A DNA stretch of 64,000 nt, taken from the NCBI GenBank assembly GCA_005774545.1, contig VAUL01000001.1, forward strand, positions 1 to 64,000. Direction: 5' to 3'. Position numbers and translations under genes: made by a program. Of the stretch, positions 60,522-64,000 are shown piece by piece (within the stretch, counting starts at the first letter, position 1; the number at the start of each line of letters is the position of its first letter). Source of the stretch: Deltaproteobacteria bacterium (GTDB taxonomy: Bacteria; Desulfobacterota; Desulfuromonadia; Desulfuromonadales; BM103). The notes below the pieces were generated by a model. It ran no database searches and was not told the DNA's origin. It was given only the letters and a program-made list of their open reading frames with translations.

Positions 60522-61804
60522 AACTGCTTGTTTGCGATGTCGAAGGGACGATTTTCAAGGCGGAGTACAAAATCGACGGGACTGACTACGCCTCCACGAT
60601 GTGGCAGCCACTGGCCAGGAGTCTTGGAGATGCGGCCGTCGACGAAGAGCGGGAAACACACAGGAAATGGGAAGATAAGGATTACAGCAATTACGCGGAG
60701 TGGGTCGAAGCCACGGTGCAAATCCATAAGAAATATGGGCTGCATAGGGACACTTTTTACTCGCTGGTCAACTCGGCTGAATACAACACGGGTGTCTTGG
60801 AGTTTTTCGCAAAGCTAGACCGGAAAAAGTTCATTCCCGTACTGGTCTCGGGTGGTTTTGAAGAGCTGATCAGCCGAGCAATGCGCGACCTGAATATCTA
60901 TTATGGTTACGGCGCCTGCGAGTATTTCTTCGATGAAACGGACGGCAAGCTTGCCGGGCACCGGTTAAAGCACTGCGACTTCGAGGATAAACTGGGGCAT
61001 ATTGAACCCATTTTCAAACGGTTCGAGCTACATGCGAAGAAAGACTGGGTTTTCGTTGGTGACGGCAAGAATGACGTCCATATCGCCAAGAGGGCCCCGA
61101 TATCCTTTGCGATCAATGCCCATCCGCACCTGGCAGAGGTACCAAGAATCCATCAAATCGACGACTTCATGCAGATCAACGACATCTTGAAGACGACCCC
61201 GGAAAGTATCAGCATTTACACGAGCAAAGAGGATGAGCTGCAGATCGAGAACAACTTGCTAAAAAAAGAGAATAAGCAGCTGAGGGAAGAGCTCGGCAAA
61301 TCAAGTATCGAAACGTCTGTGCGCGAAGAACGGCTGAGTCGCGAAGTGCATAATCTCAGGAAGACGAATAAAGAACTCAAGCAGCAGGTCAACGATTTGA
61401 AGGGCATCGTAGGTGGTAGAAATGCGCGAATAGAGAATCACGTTGCGGTCAATGAAGATGATTATAGCATGCTGCCAGCCGAGTCCTTATCGGAAATTCT
61501 TGACGGCGGATATCGGGTTGCTTTTTTCGGGTTTAGTGAGAACCACTCGACTTACCAATATTTCAGCGATTACCACAGAAATTTAAAAGTCATGTCCGGT
61601 TTTACAGACACCTATGATGCCAATTTTCTGAAGACATATGACTTTATTTTCGAATTTATCGACAACATGTCCCATGCCGTTGATAAAAAGAATAAGGCGG
61701 CCATGCAATACGTGCCCTTCGCCAAACTGGAAGAGCATGGCAGTCCCGCTAAACTCGAAAATGCCATGGCAAATGTACTCATTAGGCACTTCAAGGCAGA
61801 GTGA
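60518..61804 (+). CDS. HAD phosphatase with coiled coil and unknown C-terminal domain
   Basis: 428 residues. HAD motifs: DVEGT with nucleophile D8, LVSGGF (~110), and VGDGKNDVHIA (~180). Residues ~230-305 are a coiled coil (NNLLKKENKQLREELGKS). The last ~110 residues (VAFFGFSENHSTYQYFSD ...) form an alpha/beta domain that I do not recognise. The HAD part resembles phosphoserine-phosphatase-like enzymes. In an operon of nucleases it may act on nucleotides or on a phospho-signal. GAGGGGGAGG precedes the ATG. Confidence 0.75.
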   Translation: MKLLVCDVEGTIFKAEYKIDGTDYASTMWQPLARSLGDAAVDEERETHRKWEDKDYSNYAEWVEATVQIHKKYGLHRDTFYSLVNSAEYNTGVLEFFAKLDRKKFIPVLVSGGFEELISRAMRDLNIYYGYGACEYFFDETDGKLAGHRLKHCDFEDKLGHIEPIFKRFELHAKKDWVFVGDGKNDVHIAKRAPISFAINAHPHLAEVPRIHQIDDFMQINDILKTTPESISIYTSKEDELQIENNLLKKENKQLREELGKSSIETSVREERLSREVHNLRKTNKELKQQVNDLKGIVGGRNARIENHVAVNEDDYSMLPAESLSEILDGGYRVAFFGFSENHSTYQYFSDYHRNLKVMSGFTDTYDANFLKTYDFIFEFIDNMSHAVDKKNKAAMQYVPFAKLEEHGSPAKLENAMANVLIRHFKAE

Positions 61805-61962
61805 CGGTAACCCCGGTCGAGAAGCGGCTAAAGCTCATGCCGGCGAACACGGAGTAAAAAATTTACTAAATAACGACACGACCTGTCATCCCCTGCGCGG
61901 ATACTGGCGACATGCTGAGGTTCTTGGCAGGGATCGACCTTCACGGAAGGGATGGCAAACAG

Positions 61963-62865
61963 ATGACCGCTGGCAATCATGACACCCTCGTTTACCGCCT
62001 GGCCCAGATTCTGGTTAAGCTCAACCAAGGGGAAAAACTTGACCCCCTGACGCTGGCCGATGAATTCGGCGTCAATCAACGCACCATCCAGCGTGATCTC
62101 AATGTACGGTTCGCCTACCTGCCCCTGCAGAAAACCGGCGGCCGCTACCACCTCGACCCCACCTTCTTAGGCAAGCTCAACAGCCGGGATATCGAACGAT
62201 TTGCCGGCCTAGCCGGGGTGCGCGGGCTCTTCCCCTCATTCTCAGACGAATTCCTGCGCGACATCTTCGATAGCCGTATGCAGTCGGCGCTACTAGTCAA
62301 AGGGCACAATTACGAGAACCTTGCTGGGAGGGAGGAAGACTTCCGTCAGTTGGAGCGAGCGATCGTCGCCCGCCGGCGCATTGCCTTTGACTACCGCAAG
62401 GAGGCCGGCGACAAGGCATACACCGATGTCGAACCGTACAAGCTGGTCAACCATAAGGGGATCTGGTACCTCGCCGCCCGCGACGGGGACAAACTCAAGG
62501 CCTTCGCCTTCGGCAAGATCGTCACAATACGTCTGCTCGACACCACCTTCGCACACGACCCAGAGATCGAGAGACAGCTGCGCGAAGAGGACGGGATCTG
62601 GCTGGGGGACAAGAAGGAAATCGTCTTCAAGGTCACCAGCGAGATCGCCGGCTACTTCAAGCGCCGCAAGTTGATCGCGAACCAGGTGGTCGAGAAGGAA
62701 CTGGAGGATGGTGGCTTGATCGTCTCCGCCCGGGTCGGCCACGTCAACGAGGTGCTGCCGATCGTGCGTTACTGGATCCCGCACATCCGCATCATCAGCC
62801 CGGAAGGGCTGCAGGATGAGCTGGAGAGGGAGCTGCGCGTCTATGTGGAGCGCGTCAGTGGGTAA
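61963..62865 (+). CDS. HTH-WYL transcriptional regulator
   Basis: 300 residues from ATG 61963 (an in-frame ATG at 61912 is an alternative). The N-terminal wHTH (LADEFGVNQRTIQRDLNVRF) is followed by the WYL domain with GIWYLAARDGDKLKAF (~166) and a WCX-like C-terminus. Regulators of this layout (BrxR/CapW type) control phage-defence islands and respond to nucleic-acid ligands. Placed 158 bases after the nuclease operon and in the same direction, it is the likely controller of it. Confidence 0.87.
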   Translation: MTAGNHDTLVYRLAQILVKLNQGEKLDPLTLADEFGVNQRTIQRDLNVRFAYLPLQKTGGRYHLDPTFLGKLNSRDIERFAGLAGVRGLFPSFSDEFLRDIFDSRMQSALLVKGHNYENLAGREEDFRQLERAIVARRRIAFDYRKEAGDKAYTDVEPYKLVNHKGIWYLAARDGDKLKAFAFGKIVTIRLLDTTFAHDPEIERQLREEDGIWLGDKKEIVFKVTSEIAGYFKRRKLIANQVVEKELEDGGLIVSARVGHVNEVLPIVRYWIPHIRIISPEGLQDELERELRVYVERVSG

Positions 62866-62891
62866 ACTTCTGTGACAGGAAAGGGCACGTC

Positions 62892-63179
62892 ATGTTTGAA
62901 TTCATCGGGTTTTTGGTGGCACTGTGTTTGGCGTTCTGGGTGTTCTCCGACGCCAAGGCGAGGGGGAAGACTACGGGAGGGGCTTTTCTATGGTTCCTGG
63001 GGACGCTGCTCCTACTGATCGTCTTCCTACCACTCTGGCTGTTCATTCGGCCAAAGAAAACCCATGAGGTCATTGTCGTCGGCAAGCCGACACTGTGCGT
63101 GCACTGTGGGAAATACTATGAAGGAACACCAACATTTTGCCCGAATTGTGGGCAACAGATGCGAGTCAATAATGCCTGA
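62892..63179 (+). CDS. Membrane protein with C-terminal zinc ribbon
   Basis: 95 residues. Two hydrophobic helices (FIGFLVALCLAFWVFSDA and AFLWFLGTLLLLIVFLPLWL) precede a zinc ribbon (LCVHCGKYYEGTPTFCPNCG). Small proteins of this kind are common and of unknown role. GGAAAGGGCACGTC precedes the ATG. Confidence 0.65.
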   Translation: MFEFIGFLVALCLAFWVFSDAKARGKTTGGAFLWFLGTLLLLIVFLPLWLFIRPKKTHEVIVVGKPTLCVHCGKYYEGTPTFCPNCGQQMRVNNA

Positions 63180-63247
63180 TATGCGTGTGATCGACTCTTA
63201 TTTTGGCCTCCGTGGATCATTGACTTAGTGCTGAGGATGGAGGAATT

Positions 63248-63727
63248 ATGAGCTCGCGAGGAAGTGGCGGCGGATGGCTGACAGTTATTCTCTGGCTTGT
63301 GGTCATTGGTATTGTCATTGAAATCGTCAAGCTGGTCGTGGCTGTGGTTGGCATCGCATTGATCCTGACGGTCTCTATGGTCGTCCTTGGAGTCGCGGTT
63401 CATGGGCTGGGTCAGTTTTTCGATGATGTCGGTAACCACAGGCCAGTCGCTTTGAAGTGTGTCATTCCAATCTGTATCATCGGCGTTGCAGCTTTGCTCG
63501 GAGGGCCGAAGCTACTCGGGTTGTTCCAGACGGAAACAGGAATGCTCTGGTGGCACAAAACGGAAACGCATTATTTCAGGTTAGTCTTGTTCATCCTTTT
63601 CGCGACTCCAGTTGCGTTTGGATTCGGATATGCTCTAGCCGATGTATCCCGCCGCTTCAAAAATAATAATCGAAGAACAGTAACGATTAGAAATAACGAA
63701 AAAGAAGTAATTTTCGATCATGCTTGA
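63248..63727 (+). CDS. Hypothetical membrane protein
   Basis: 159 residues with hydrophobic stretches at about 11-50 (LTVILWLVVIGIVIEIVKLV), 70-85 and 115-135. A basic, Asn-rich tail follows. GGAGG precedes the ATG. No family recognised. Confidence 0.6.
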   Translation: MSSRGSGGGWLTVILWLVVIGIVIEIVKLVVAVVGIALILTVSMVVLGVAVHGLGQFFDDVGNHRPVALKCVIPICIIGVAALLGGPKLLGLFQTETGMLWWHKTETHYFRLVLFILFATPVAFGFGYALADVSRRFKNNNRRTVTIRNNEKEVIFDHA

Positions 63728-63790
63728 TTGCCATGATTATATCATTATAAATATCGAGTGTCTTAAGTTATCTTAGGGGAGATTGTTGAT

Positions 63791-64000
63791 ATGAACAAAA
63801 TAGTAGTTACTTTGTCTTGTCTTTCTGTCGTAATTTCTATTGCATCGCTAGCCATCATTTTCAATTTGCATAGACAAGTAGAGTCGCAGTCGGATGCCAT
63901 CAACGCAAAAATCGACCAGCAATCGATGTTAATTAATCGTGCACTTGGCAATGTCATGCCCTTGGTCCTGCCTCCGGACGTCGAGAGCAAGATCTCTGAA
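63791..64000 (+). CDS. Hypothetical membrane-anchored protein (partial)
   Basis: At least 70 residues, running off the end of the window. MNKIVVTLSCLSVVISIASL forms a signal anchor followed by a helical segment. AGGGGA lies about 10 bases before the ATG. AT-rich like the preceding bases. Nothing more can be said. Confidence 0.5.
   Translation, partial: MNKIVVTLSCLSVVISIASLAIIFNLHRQVESQSDAINAKIDQQSMLINRALGNVMPLVLPPDVESKISE

Noticed and set aside
62892-64000. Second tRNA 3'-end repeat (attR) near the end of the window
   Set aside because: By eye no copy of the tRNA-Val T-arm and acceptor sequence is present; the border cannot be placed here.

Overview
The window reads as bacterial, GC-rich chromosome of a member of the Desulfuromonadota (Geobacter/Desulfuromonas/Pelobacter relatives). 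The reasons are a hydroxylamine-oxidoreductase-like multihaem cytochrome c, a Crp/Fnr regulator with TTGAC-N4-GTCAA sites, and an O-acetylhomoserine sulfhydrylase, all with codon use typical of that group. This is inference from gene content; no marker gene fixes the genus.

Bases 1-12862 are ordinary chromosome: an MBOAT/SGNH pair (acyl transfer to a surface polymer), cardiolipin synthase, TrmL, a lipid-A-type acyltransferase, MetY, tRNA-Leu(CAG) and a sensor kinase. A nitrosative-stress-like cluster follows: a Crp/Fnr regulator, a beta-propeller protein, an HAO-like cytochrome, a YgbA-type protein and a ferredoxin, with two matching palindromic operators. An HD-domain protein and tRNA-Val(CAC) close the region.

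From tRNA-Val onward everything looks acquired. Bases 13126-21444 (minus strand) carry an AlpA-like regulator and many small unknown genes. They also carry a recombination set (RuvC-like resolvase, RadC-like protein, Cas4/RecB-like nuclease, Bet/RecT annealase), a DUF2787-like protein and ribbon-helix-helix proteins. Bases 21649-37150 (plus strand) form one tightly packed operon: an excisionase-type HTH protein, a UvrD helicase-nuclease, an N6-adenine methyltransferase with an AT-rich replaced core, a Res-type helicase-nuclease, an NYN nuclease, a TerB-like membrane protein, a GmrSD-like protein, an EEP nuclease and an IHF/HU subunit. I read it as an anti-invader (restriction-like) system that I cannot match to a named one.

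Bases 38380-46885 (minus strand) hold an unusual replication module: SF3 helicase, zinc/Toprim primase and a 1199-residue family B DNA polymerase, followed by three unknown genes. Upstream lies a region of iteron-like direct and inverted repeats (47026-47179). No integrase or conjugation genes are visible, so the far end of the element probably lies beyond the window or has been lost.

Bases 47226-49760 hold small accessory genes (zinc-ribbon protein, holin-like membrane protein, secreted thermonuclease, HExxH protein, BI-1 family protein). Bases 50161-61804 are a second co-directional operon: a YprA/Hrq1-like helicase, a STAS-GHKL ATPase fusion, both exonuclease VII subunits, a 1435-residue SF1 helicase with a Vsr-like nuclease tail, a GIY-YIG-like protein and a HAD-coiled-coil protein. 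A WYL regulator follows at 61963. This looks like a second, possibly undescribed, nuclease-helicase defence system built around exonuclease VII. Small membrane proteins finish the window.
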